A stretch of DNA of 64,000 nt from Mycolicibacterium anyangense (GTDB taxonomy: Bacteria > Actinomycetota > Actinomycetes > Mycobacteriales > Mycobacteriaceae). Position 1 is the first letter of the stretch. Every line of letters starts with the position of its first letter. The notes under the pieces are model-generated. The model ran no database searches, was not told where the DNA came from, and was given only the letters and a program-made list of their open reading frames with translations. Positions 32,725-41,532 of this stretch are shown here, piece by piece. Both the position numbers and the translations under genes were made by a program. The DNA lies in NCBI RefSeq assembly GCF_010731855.1, contig NZ_AP022620.1:4712001-4776000 (forward strand). The letters are read 5' to 3'.

Positions 32725-34596
32725 TCAGGCCACGTTCACCGTCAGCAGCACCGGCGCCGGGGCCGGCACCACGGCGGCACCGGGCGGCGGGGGCAGCGGG
32801 GGATCGGTCGGGGCGATCACGCCGGAGCCGGTGGCTCGGGCCACCACCCGGGCGAGTGCCTGGGTGGTTCCCACGACGATGTCGCCGGTGATCTTGACCA
32901 GTGCCTCGGCGATGCCCGCCAGTGCGCTGATCAGGAAGATGTCCTGATCGACGATCCCCTGCAGCTGGTCGGTGATGCTGGTGACGAAGTTGTTGAGGAA
33001 GTAGGGGATCGAGGCGAACACGGTCCGCACGCCCAGCGCGATGTCGGTACCGATGTTCGGATAGCCGTACATGTCGATCGCGTCGTTGAGCGACTGCACC
33101 AGGTCGACCGGGTCGACGATGCTGCTGCCCTTGGTGCCCAGCGGGACGCCGTCGAAGTCCGAGCGCGATGGTAGGCCGAACAGGTTGATGATCGTGGGCG
33201 TGATGTCGGCGTTGGTGTAGCCGAGGTTCTGCTTGCCGTCATTGGCGTCATCGCCCTCGAGGTCGAAGATGATGAACGACGACGTCTCGTTGGGGGACTG
33301 GAAGCCGTGGCCGAACCCCTGCGACTGCTGGTGGCCGTGGTCGGTGGTGACGATGACCGTCCACTTCTCGCCGTTGTTGTTCGGGTCGGCTTCCCACGCA
33401 TCGATGGCGGCCATGATGTCGGCGATGTTGTCGCTGACATTGGTGACGGCCTGGGCGTACTGCGGTGACCCGCCGCCGTAGGCGTGGCCGGCCTCGTCGA
33501 CCTGCACCTGGTAGGAGAAGATGAACGTCGAGTCGGTGGCCTGGGTGTTCTGGATCATCTGAATCGTCTTCGACACCACCTGGCTATCGGTGTCGGCCCA
33601 GCTGTTGGTGAAGTCGACGAAGTCATTGACGTCGGCCTTGTAGCCGCCGGCATTACCGATGTCGTTGATGTACTTCCAGTCGGCGATCACCGCGGTGTTG
33701 ATCGAGGGGTTGTTGTATTCGATCAGGTTGAACACGGTGGGCCAGGCGTTGTAGGGCGCCGGGTTGAACAGGTTGTTGATCACCCCGCTCTTGCTGTCCC
33801 ACACACCGGTGAGGATCGTCGTCCACGACGGGCCCGAGATCGTGGTGTGCCCGACGATACTTGTTGCGCCGGTGACGCTTTGGTTCATCAGATTGATGAA
33901 GCCGGCGTTGGCGACCGGGTCGGCGAGGATCTTGTCGAGGTTGGTGCCGTCGGTCCCGATCAACAGCACGTGGGTGGGCGTCGCGGACAGCTGGGTGATC
34001 AGCGCGCTCGCGCTGCGCACCCGGGCGCTGCTGGCCGAGGCACTCAGGGCGAACGCGGCGGCCGGTGCCGGTGCGGCGGGGGTGGGCAGCAGCGGCAGTA
34101 GCGGAATCGACACGGGGGCCGCCGGGGCGGGGGCGCGTACCAGTGCGGGGACGACGGCGGCGGCAAGCGGGGCCGACGCCGCCGGCTTCGGTGCCGCCGT
34201 GGCGGTCGGTGCCGCAGTCGCGGGCTCGACGACGCCGACCACGTCGGTGTCGGTGGCGGCCGACTCTGCTGCCGGAGCGAGATCGCGCAGCAGCGTCGCC
34301 GTCCGGCGCACCACAGCACCCGACTCCGGCGAGTGGGTCTTGGCCGATGATGTGGTCGGTTGCGGCGAGCTGTCCCCGGCGGGCGATCCGGTTCGAGCCG
34401 ACGTCCCCGCCGACCTGGCCGACCGGCCCGCAGTGCCGGCATGCGAGGCGGCACCGCCGGGGTCGGACTGCGAGGTGCCCGGCGAGTCGGACGAGGGGGA
34501 TTCGGCGTAGGCGACCGCGGTCCCCAGCGCCGTCCCGGCACCCGCGACCACGCCCGCGACCGCGGCGCCCAGGCAAACCTGTTTGATCGTCGTCAT
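32725..34596 (-). CDS. Secreted alkaline-phosphatase-superfamily phosphodiesterase
   Basis: 623 residues from ATG 34596 (GGGAGTG upstream). The signal-like start MTTIKQVCLGAAVAGVVAG ends near TAVAYA-ES; 150 residues of Ala/Ser/Pro-rich linker follow. The catalytic domain has HVLLIGTDGTNLDKIL (first metal Asp), TISGPSWTTILTGVWDSKSG (nucleophile region), VQVDEAGHAYG and VTTDHGHQQSQGFGHGF (metal-binding Asp/His set). This is the nucleotide pyrophosphatase/phosphodiesterase type. The C-terminus is Pro-rich. It likely acts on phosphodiesters outside the cell or on envelope substrates; the precise substrate is unknown. A hairpin follows. Confidence 0.9.
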   Translation of the reverse strand: MTTIKQVCLGAAVAGVVAGAGTALGTAVAYAESPSSDSPGTSQSDPGGAASHAGTAGRSARSAGTSARTGSPAGDSSPQPTTSSAKTHSPESGAVVRRTATLLRDLAPAAESAATDTDVVGVVEPATAAPTATAAPKPAASAPLAAAVVPALVRAPAPAAPVSIPLLPLLPTPAAPAPAAAFALSASASSARVRSASALITQLSATPTHVLLIGTDGTNLDKILADPVANAGFINLMNQSVTGATSIVGHTTISGPSWTTILTGVWDSKSGVINNLFNPAPYNAWPTVFNLIEYNNPSINTAVIADWKYINDIGNAGGYKADVNDFVDFTNSWADTDSQVVSKTIQMIQNTQATDSTFIFSYQVQVDEAGHAYGGGSPQYAQAVTNVSDNIADIMAAIDAWEADPNNNGEKWTVIVTTDHGHQQSQGFGHGFQSPNETSSFIIFDLEGDDANDGKQNLGYTNADITPTIINLFGLPSRSDFDGVPLGTKGSSIVDPVDLVQSLNDAIDMYGYPNIGTDIALGVRTVFASIPYFLNNFVTSITDQLQGIVDQDIFLISALAGIAEALVKITGDIVVGTTQALARVVARATGSGVIAPTDPPLPPPPGAAVVPAPAPVLLTVNVA

Positions 34597-34808
34597 ATCG
34601 CACTCCCGGTCTTCGTCGGCTGGTATGCGGCTGTGGCCGTGACGGTAACGCGCAGCCAGCGGATGCACAGGCGTTTCACAGTCTTTGCGCAACTGGCGCA
34701 GGTCAGTGGTCCGGGCCCGCGGGTGCGATCCCTGAGTTGTCGACGAACAGGATTGGTGAAGACCAAGATCAGGCTAGATTCGGACGCCGAACCCGCAAAA
34801 GGAGCCTG

Positions 34809-36548
34809 ATGGCGAATTCCCCCCTGCTGTTCAACCCCAACACGGCCGACTTCGCGCAGTTCGACCCGGAAACCCGGCGCCAGCTTCGGGCGCTCATCGA
34901 CTGGTTCGAGGCGCGCGGCAAGGTCACCCTGTTGCAGGACGATCTGGACGCGACCTGGGTGTCGGACTTCCTGGACTTCATCAAGCGCGAACGGGTCTTT
35001 GCCACGTTCCTGACTCCGTCCGAATACGGCATCGGCGACGACAACAAGCGGTGGGACACTTCCCGCAACGCCGCCCTCAGCGAGATCCTCGGCTTCTACG
35101 GTCTGGCCTACTGGTACGCCGAGCAGGTGACGATCCTCGGGCTCGGACCGATCTGGCAGAGCGACAACATCAAGGCCAAGGAACGCGCCGCCGCCCAACT
35201 CGACGCCGGCGGGGTGATGGCGTTCGCGCTCTCCGAACGTGAGCACGGCGCCGACATCTACAACACCGACATGGTTCTGACGCCGGCCGCCGCGGGCGAC
35301 GAGGAGGGCGTCGTATTCCGGGCGTCGGGCGAGAAGTACTACATCGGCAACGGCAACGTGGCCGGGATGGTCTCGGTGTTCTCCCGCCGCGCCGACGTCG
35401 ACGGACCAGACGGGTACGTCTGGTTCACCGCTGAGAGCACCCATCCGGCCTACCGGCTGATCGGCAACGTCGTCCACGGTCAGATGTATGTGAGCAATTT
35501 CCGGCTGGAGGATTATCCGGTCCGCGAGGAGGACATCCTGTGCACCGGGCCGGATGCTTTTTCGGTGGCGCTCAACACCGTCAACGTCGGCAAGTTCAAC
35601 CTGTGCACCGCCTCGATCGGGATGTGCGAGCACGCCTTCTACGAAGCGATCACCCACTCCAACAACCGGATTCTCTACGGCAACCCGGTGACCGACTTCC
35701 CGCACGTGCGAGCCAGTTTCGTGGAGGCCTACGCCCGGCTGGTGGCGATGAAGTTGTTCAGCGATCGCGCCATCGACTACTTCCGCAGCGCGAGTTCGCA
35801 GGACAGGCGCTACCTACTGTTCAATCCCGTCACCAAGGCGAAGGTCACCTCCGAGGGTGAAGTCGTGGTGCGTTTGCTATGGGATGTGTTGGCGGCCAAG
35901 GGGTTCGAGCGCAACACCTACTTCGCCGAGGTGGCCCGGCTCATCGGTGCCCTGCCCCGGCTCGAGGGCACGGTGCATGTCAACGTGGCGCAGATCCTCA
36001 AGTTCATGCCGAACTATCTGTTCAACCCGGTCGACTACCCGGTCATCGGCACCCGTGACGACCCGGCCGACGATGCGTTCTTCTGGGCCCAAGGGCCGGC
36101 CGGCGGTGCGTCGAAGATCCAGTTCTCCGATTGGGCTGCCGCTTACGAGCGATTCTCGGATATCCCGAACGTCGCCCGGTTCCTCGACCAGGCGCGGGCA
36201 CTGCAGAATCTGCTCACCACCGCCGCGCCGGACGCCGACCAGATGCGCGATCTCGACTTCATGCTGGTGGTCGGTCACCTGTTCACCCTGGTGGTTTACG
36301 GCCAACTCATCCTGGAGCAGGCCGACCTGCGCGCTATCGACCGCGACGTCATCGATCAGATCTTCGATGTTCAGATCCGCGATTTCTCCGCGTATGCTGT
36401 TGCGCTGCATGGTAAGTCGAGTTCGACCCCGGCACAGCAGGAGTGGGCGCTGGCCGCGGTGCGCAAGCCGGTGATCGACACCGACCGGTTCGGCCGGGTA
36501 TGGCAGCAGGTGAAGAGTTTCGACGGCGCCTACGAGATGCGGCCCTAA
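34809..36548 (+). CDS. Long acyl-CoA dehydrogenase-family protein
   Basis: 579 residues from ATG 34809 (AAAAGGAG upstream). The middle has the ACAD flavin-binding pattern VMAFALSEREHGADIYNTDM and GEKYYIGNGNVAGMVSVFSR, then the helical C-domain with LNTVNVGKFNLCTASIGMCE. It is much longer than common FadE enzymes (about 380-400), with about 90 extra residues before the core and a helical extension after it, somewhat like acyl-CoA oxidases. The catalytic base is not clear to me by eye. Electrons would pass to EtfBA and EtfD. Its stop overlaps the stop of the convergent I42 gene. Confidence 0.87.
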   Translation: MANSPLLFNPNTADFAQFDPETRRQLRALIDWFEARGKVTLLQDDLDATWVSDFLDFIKRERVFATFLTPSEYGIGDDNKRWDTSRNAALSEILGFYGLAYWYAEQVTILGLGPIWQSDNIKAKERAAAQLDAGGVMAFALSEREHGADIYNTDMVLTPAAAGDEEGVVFRASGEKYYIGNGNVAGMVSVFSRRADVDGPDGYVWFTAESTHPAYRLIGNVVHGQMYVSNFRLEDYPVREEDILCTGPDAFSVALNTVNVGKFNLCTASIGMCEHAFYEAITHSNNRILYGNPVTDFPHVRASFVEAYARLVAMKLFSDRAIDYFRSASSQDRRYLLFNPVTKAKVTSEGEVVVRLLWDVLAAKGFERNTYFAEVARLIGALPRLEGTVHVNVAQILKFMPNYLFNPVDYPVIGTRDDPADDAFFWAQGPAGGASKIQFSDWAAAYERFSDIPNVARFLDQARALQNLLTTAAPDADQMRDLDFMLVVGHLFTLVVYGQLILEQADLRAIDRDVIDQIFDVQIRDFSAYAVALHGKSSSTPAQQEWALAAVRKPVIDTDRFGRVWQQVKSFDGAYEMRP

Positions 36549-36976
36549 CCGACGGTGACCTGCGCGGTGAAGGTCCACGCCTGCTTCTGACCACCTGGCC
36601 AGGGCTGGCCGTAGCTGGTGGTGATGGCCGCGGTACCGGGTGCCATCGCCTCGAACGTCCACTCCTGCGATCCGGATGCGCCGGGGCGGCCGTCATCCGG
36701 GGCGACGGTGCGGTGGCCGGTCTGGGTCAGGACCGCGCCGTTGCTGATCTGCGCCTGCGAGTCCCACTGGTAGCCGGTGGACGGATTGGCGCCCAGTGAC
36801 ACCGTCAGCGCGTCTCCGACTCGGAGACTGGCCTGCCGGGTGACGGTCTTGTGGGTGAGGAGGTCGTCGTAGGACACCGCGACTGTCACCGTCTGCCGAG
36901 GCGGCGGACCGGTATGGCTGCAGCCGGGCAGCACCAGCGCAGTGGCGATGACGGCGATCAGCATTCGCCGGTTCAT
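36545..36976 (-). CDS. Chagasin-like (I42) peptidase-inhibitor lipoprotein
   Basis: 143 residues. The lipoprotein signal ends LVLPGCS (Cys19). The mature part is an immunoglobulin-like I42 domain: the first inhibitory loop is LGANPSTGYQWDSQ, followed by APDDGRPGASGSQEWTFEA and a third loop SYGQPWPGGQKQAW, where chagasin has RPW. I42 proteins block papain-like cysteine peptidases; bacterial ones may instead guard against host or neighbour peptidases. The ATG overlaps the flippase stop (ATGA), so it belongs to the glycan operon as last gene. The domain call is firm; the reason for its being there is not known. Confidence 0.87.
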   Translation of the reverse strand: MNRRMLIAVIATALVLPGCSHTGPPPRQTVTVAVSYDDLLTHKTVTRQASLRVGDALTVSLGANPSTGYQWDSQAQISNGAVLTQTGHRTVAPDDGRPGASGSQEWTFEAMAPGTAAITTSYGQPWPGGQKQAWTFTAQVTVG

Positions 36977-38271
36977 CGGGCCGGCACCTCGAGCCGTCCG
37001 CGGTAGGCCCGCCACACCATCGGGCCCAGGGCCACCACTTCGACCGCGATGGCGATCACCCAGCCCAGCGTGAGTCCGGTCAACCCGCCATTGATGGCGC
37101 CGATGGCTGCCCCCGCCAGTTCCAGCACGCTCAGCACACTGATCAGGACGGCCTCGCGGCCCACTGTGCCCAGGATCCGGGCCATCGCTACGTGGTGGTC
37201 GCGGACCACCACCCCGAAGCCGCCGAGGCACAGGATGATCAGGGCCAGGTGACCGCTGCTGGCATAGGCCCCGCCGAAGATCCGCAGCGCCAGGCCGCCG
37301 AACGGCAGGATCAGGATGTTGGCGACCAGGCACGCCAGCATGGAGAACCGCAGGGTGACGCCGAACTCCTTGAGGATGGTGCTGGAATCCCGTGCCCCGG
37401 AGGCGAACAAGGCACTCGACAGGGCCAGCGGCAGGACGAACACGAAGCCCGCCAGGGACCACACAGCGTAGAGGTAGCCGGCCTGTTCTGCGCCCAGCGT
37501 GACGTTGGCGACGATCGGCATCGCGAAGTAGGGCACCTGCAGCGAGAGGTTCAGGCTGTGATGTCTGGCGGCCTCGAAGTGGATGCCGCGCAGAGCCGAG
37601 AAACTCGGCATCGCCTGGCCGATGGTGACCTTCTGCCGATACATCAGCCAGATCCCGACCACGGCAATCGACACCACATTGGCCACGAACCAGCTCGCAT
37701 AGATGCTCAGCGATCCGACGAGGTACAGGGTGAGCGCGAAGACCACCAGCAGAGCGAGCTTCACCACCGAGTGGATCGTGTTGCGCCACAGCTGAATACC
37801 ACCACCCAGCACGCTGAGCAGGGCCGCATCGAGCATGTTCGCGACACTCTGGGCGGCGACTCCGGCCGCGAACAGCACGGTGGCCCACACCTGATGTCCG
37901 ACCTCGGTGATGCCGAGAAAGCTCGCGGGGAGCGCGAGTGTGCAGGCCAGGGCGGCAACGGCGCCGGCCACCCCGCACACCAGCGCGGCAGAGGAGACCA
38001 GCTGGGCGCGGCGATCGCGCATCGCCGGCAATTGAGCCATCAACGTGGTGCTGAAGCCAAGCACGGTGAACGGTGCGATCAGGTTCATGGCCGCGATCGC
38101 GGTCGCGGCCGAACCGACCGCCGAGGCGGGAAAGAACCGCGCGGCCACCACCCAATACAGGAAGCCGAGACCGGACGTCACCACCGTCGTCGACACCAGT
38201 GACGCGGCATTGCGGAACAGGAAGCTCAGCTTGCTCCGGTGTGCGGCGTGCTCTTCGGCGTCGCTGCTCAT
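36973..38271 (-). CDS. Polysaccharide flippase (Wzx/MOP family)
   Basis: 432 residues with 12 or so hydrophobic segments in the MOP pattern: LFRNAASLVSTTVVTSGLGF at the start, the Pro-containing second helix FFPASAVGSAATAIAAMNL and repeated paired helices. Such proteins flip lipid-linked glycans across the plasma membrane. It sits between a glycosyltransferase upstream (4-nt overlap, 38268-38271) and the I42 lipoprotein downstream (4-nt overlap). The substrate is presumably the product of the three glycosyltransferases in the operon. Confidence 0.9.
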   Translation of the reverse strand: MSSDAEEHAAHRSKLSFLFRNAASLVSTTVVTSGLGFLYWVVAARFFPASAVGSAATAIAAMNLIAPFTVLGFSTTLMAQLPAMRDRRAQLVSSAALVCGVAGAVAALACTLALPASFLGITEVGHQVWATVLFAAGVAAQSVANMLDAALLSVLGGGIQLWRNTIHSVVKLALLVVFALTLYLVGSLSIYASWFVANVVSIAVVGIWLMYRQKVTIGQAMPSFSALRGIHFEAARHHSLNLSLQVPYFAMPIVANVTLGAEQAGYLYAVWSLAGFVFVLPLALSSALFASGARDSSTILKEFGVTLRFSMLACLVANILILPFGGLALRIFGGAYASSGHLALIILCLGGFGVVVRDHHVAMARILGTVGREAVLISVLSVLELAGAAIGAINGGLTGLTLGWVIAIAVEVVALGPMVWRAYRGRLEVPAR

Positions 38272-39485
38272 CCGGTGGCCTCGCGGTACATCTGCTCGAT
38301 GCGTTCGACGACGGAGCTGACGGTGAACTCCCTGGCCCGGTCCCGGCCTGCTTCACCGTAAGCTGTCGCGCGCTGCGGGTCGGCCAGCACATCGGCCAGG
38401 GCGTCGGTCAGAGCGGCGACGTCGCCGGGCGGCACCAGCCGACCGGTGCGGCCGTCGACCACCATATCGACGATGCCGCCGGAGGCCGCGGCCACCACCG
38501 GCCGCCCGGCCGCCATCGCTTCGAGTACGACGGTGGGGCAGGGGTCGGCCCACACCGAGGGCACCACGACCGCCCGCGCCGACCGGAACAGGCCGACGAC
38601 CTCGGCGTGCGGCAGTGGACCGGTCCACTGCGCACCCGGCGGGAACCGCCACTGTTCGGTGGACCGGCCGGCGAGGACCAGCTTCGGCGGATCCTGCAGC
38701 GCCGCATAGGCATCCAGCAGAACCTGTACCCCCTTGTCGGGGCTGAGGTCGCCGACGAAGAGCAGCGGCGCGTCGGGTGCGAAGGCCGGAATATCGGCCA
38801 GGACGATCTCATCGGGAATGAAGTTGGGAATCACCTGCGCGGTCAGGCGCGCGCTGTGCAGCCAGCCGTCCCCGGGCAGTGCCACCGCCTGGGCCACTGC
38901 GCTGCTGACGGCGGCGACCCTGCTGATGCCCCTGGCCCGCCGACCGGCAGCCCACGCATTGGCCAGCACCGTGACGGTGCCATTGGCCGTGCCGTAGTGA
39001 TCGCCCGCGCAGGACAGGCACCGCTTCAGGCCCGGCCCTCCGCAGCGCTGTTTGCCGTATTCCATCAGACGTTTGGTGGCGCAGATGTGGCTGTAGTCGT
39101 GCAGTGTCATCACCAGCGGAAGGCCCGCTCGCGCAACCGGACCCAGTGCGCTGTTGACGATCCAGTTGTGGGCGTGGACGACGTCGAAGCGGTGCGTCTC
39201 GAGCTCGCGGCGGATCGCGCGGCTGACGACAGGGTCCGGCAGCGGTAGGGCGTGCGGTCGTTCGGGGTCGCTGTACAGCATCGGCAGCCGGGCGGCGGCG
39301 GTGTGCACCCGGACCAGCCGAACCCCGTCCTCCATCGTCTCGCCCGCGCTGTCGGCATCGGTGGCGAAGCCAAGCAGGGTGACCTGATGGTCGCGGGACG
39401 CCAAGGCGCGCGCCAGGTTCCACACATGTCGCTCTTCGCCGCCGGAGACCGGCGGCAGGAACTGGGCCAGCAGCAAGACTCTCAT
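38268..39485 (-). CDS. Family 4 glycosyltransferase
   Basis: 405 residues, GT-B fold. The start VLLLAQFLPPVSGGEERHVW is the acceptor-side Gly loop. The donor domain has LLFVGDLSPDKGVQVLLDAY and the E-x7-E element EAMAAGRPVVAAASGGI. A CxxC-like cluster, KQRCGGPGLKRCLSCAGDH (about 150-170), is present and could bind zinc. It probably adds a hexose or derivative to a lipid-linked acceptor. Overlaps its neighbours by 4 nt each side. Confidence 0.92.
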   Translation of the reverse strand: MRVLLLAQFLPPVSGGEERHVWNLARALASRDHQVTLLGFATDADSAGETMEDGVRLVRVHTAAARLPMLYSDPERPHALPLPDPVVSRAIRRELETHRFDVVHAHNWIVNSALGPVARAGLPLVMTLHDYSHICATKRLMEYGKQRCGGPGLKRCLSCAGDHYGTANGTVTVLANAWAAGRRARGISRVAAVSSAVAQAVALPGDGWLHSARLTAQVIPNFIPDEIVLADIPAFAPDAPLLFVGDLSPDKGVQVLLDAYAALQDPPKLVLAGRSTEQWRFPPGAQWTGPLPHAEVVGLFRSARAVVVPSVWADPCPTVVLEAMAAGRPVVAAASGGIVDMVVDGRTGRLVPPGDVAALTDALADVLADPQRATAYGEAGRDRAREFTVSSVVERIEQMYREATG

Positions 39486-40594
39486 CGACGGACCTCCCGG
39501 TACAGCCGGAGCAGTTCGTCGGTGCAGTCGTCCCAGGTAGCGATGTGCGGCGGCGGGATTCGGGGCTCCGCGGCGACGGCCAGGGCGGCGGCGGCCACCT
39601 CGTCGGCTGGTGCCTCCAGTGCGATGGTGGTGGCCAGGCCGGCACGGCCCAGCTCGGACAACCCCGAGGTGTCGGCGACGAGCGCCTTGGCTCCGGTGCC
39701 GATGGCTTCCATCACCGCGACCGGGTGGGCTTCGTAGTCGCTGAGCAGGCAGACGACATCGGAGTTGGCCACCACATTGCCCATCTCGCCGCGCTCGTCG
39801 GGGCCGTAGCCGCGGATCGAAACATGCTCTGCGACACCGAGTTGCGCCGCCATGTCCCGGAGTTCCTGCTCGTAGGGCCCGCTACCGATCAGGGCGAGCC
39901 GCGCACCGGGTGCCTGCGCGAGGATCGCGGGCAGCGCTCGCAGAATGCGGTGGTGACCCTTGTAGCGTTCCAGCCGGCCGATCGAGACCAGCAGCGGATC
40001 CCCGGCCGGGACCGGTGCGGACGGGTCGACCGGCAAGGGATCGCATCCGTTGCGGATCAGCCGGATATCGCCAGCGGGGACCCCGAGCGCGGTGGCGAAG
40101 GTATCGCGCTCGAATTCGCACACCGCCACCAGGGCCGCGGCGCTACGTAGCCGCGGCGCAATCACTTTCCACTGCAGCGATCGGGCGGACTCCCGCAGCC
40201 CCGACGAGCTGCCGCCGGTGTGGAACGTCAGCACCGTCGGGATCTGCGAGCGCTTGGTAGCCGCCAGGGCCATCGGGGGTACCAGGGTGTGCACACCTTG
40301 GATATGGGCGACGTCGAAGTCGTTGGTGTGCCGCAGATAGCGGGTCAAGCCCGGGGCGAAGTAGTAGTCGCGTGATCGCGGATAGGCCGGCCAGCGCCGC
40401 ACCCGGTAACCCGCCATCCTCTCGTCGACGGGGAGCTCTCCGGTGGTATCGGTGGTCAGCACGGTGACCTCGACACCCTTGGCCGCGAGGCGCCGCGACA
40501 CCTCGTGGATGTGGGTCTCGATCCCGCCCATGAACGGAAGCGCACGGGCGGCCACCATGGCAACCCGTAGCGGGCGGGCGTTGTCACCGCTCAT
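39482..40594 (-). CDS. Family 4 glycosyltransferase
   Basis: 370 residues, GT-B fold. The N-domain has VAMVAARALPFMGGIETHIH, and AHIQGVHTLVPPMAL and LTFHTGGSSSGLRESARS in the acceptor region. The donor domain has LLVSIGRLERYKGHHRILRAL and a family E-x7-E variant, EAIGTGAKALVADTSGL. A full catalytic set appears present. Second of the two GT4 enzymes of this operon, ATGA-coupled to the GT2 gene upstream and to the other GT4 downstream. Confidence 0.92.
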   Translation of the reverse strand: MSGDNARPLRVAMVAARALPFMGGIETHIHEVSRRLAAKGVEVTVLTTDTTGELPVDERMAGYRVRRWPAYPRSRDYYFAPGLTRYLRHTNDFDVAHIQGVHTLVPPMALAATKRSQIPTVLTFHTGGSSSGLRESARSLQWKVIAPRLRSAAALVAVCEFERDTFATALGVPAGDIRLIRNGCDPLPVDPSAPVPAGDPLLVSIGRLERYKGHHRILRALPAILAQAPGARLALIGSGPYEQELRDMAAQLGVAEHVSIRGYGPDERGEMGNVVANSDVVCLLSDYEAHPVAVMEAIGTGAKALVADTSGLSELGRAGLATTIALEAPADEVAAAALAVAAEPRIPPPHIATWDDCTDELLRLYREVRR

Positions 40595-41532
40595 CGTGTT
40601 CCTCCCCGCAATGCGCCCAACCGGCCCGACGCAGTTCCTACCAGATAACCGAATGTGGTGTAGCCCAGCCCGATCACGATGGCAGCGGCGCGCAGCAGGC
40701 CGGCGGCCTGGCCGCGGAAGGTGTCGCCGATGCCGCGCGCCACCCCGGTGGGCAGAGCGACCCTGGTGTAGGTGCGCTCCGAGGACAGCCCGGCTCCCGC
40801 GCCGACGAGTCGGGTCACCTGAGCCTTGGACAGCCCCTCTGAATAGCAGCGGGTCCGGAAGTAGGAAAAGCTCTGCCGTGCGGCCGGAACGTGGTGGGAG
40901 ACCGCGGCGGTGTCGTCGAAGAGGAACACCCCGTCCGGGTAGGTCGTGTTGGCGCGGATGCAGAATTCGGTCTCCTCACACCCGACCGGCCGGGAGATCA
41001 GCGCGGTGCGGCCGATATCGGAGGCGAATCCGCCTTCAGCGAACAACTTTCGGCGAAACGAGGCGTTGGCGCCGATGACATTGCGAACGACGCCGGGCTT
41101 CTGGCCGACGTAGCTGCAACCGATCACCCAGTCGAACTCCGGCGGCCACCAAGCCGGACGTTGCGTGGCCCAGCGCGGATCGATGCGGCCTCCGACGCCG
41201 AGCACGTTGGGGTCCTGGTAGTGCCGAGCCAGCCCGGCCAGCCAGCCGGGGTGGGCCGCGGCGTCGTCGTCGAGGAATACCACCACGTCCCCGGTGGTCA
41301 GGTCGACACCGGTGTTCCTGGCGCCGGATAGCCCCCGTTCGTGGCTGTTGGGCACCACCCGCACATCGGGCAGCCGCTCGATGAGCCGGGCTTGCAACGC
41401 CGGGTTGTGGTCGACCACCACGATCAGCTCATGCGGGGGCGGATCCTGTGCCCGAACGGATTCCACCGACTCCAGGATCTCGTCCCACCGGTCCTCGGTG
41501 TACACGCAGATCACCACGGCGCAACTGGTCAC
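40591..41532 (-). CDS. Family 2 glycosyltransferase
   Basis: 313 residues, GT-A fold: AVVICVYTEDRWDEILESVE, then ELIVVVDHNP, ERGLSGARNTGVDLTTGDVV and the metal-binding FLDDDAAAHPGW (DxD). The acceptor-side acidic motif is GCEETEFCIR. A C-terminal hydrophobic stretch (LLRAAAIVIGLGYTTFGYLVG) may anchor it in the membrane. Probably an early step of the glycan made by this operon. Confidence 0.91.
   Translation of the reverse strand: MTSCAVVICVYTEDRWDEILESVESVRAQDPPPHELIVVVDHNPALQARLIERLPDVRVVPNSHERGLSGARNTGVDLTTGDVVVFLDDDAAAHPGWLAGLARHYQDPNVLGVGGRIDPRWATQRPAWWPPEFDWVIGCSYVGQKPGVVRNVIGANASFRRKLFAEGGFASDIGRTALISRPVGCEETEFCIRANTTYPDGVFLFDDTAAVSHHVPAARQSFSYFRTRCYSEGLSKAQVTRLVGAGAGLSSERTYTRVALPTGVARGIGDTFRGQAAGLLRAAAIVIGLGYTTFGYLVGTASGRLGALRGGTR

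Noticed and set aside
36977..38392. Upstream extension of the I42 frame across the flippase gene (615 codons in all)
   Set aside because: The flippase frame is real; the lipoprotein signal begins at ATG 36976 with an ATGA overlap.
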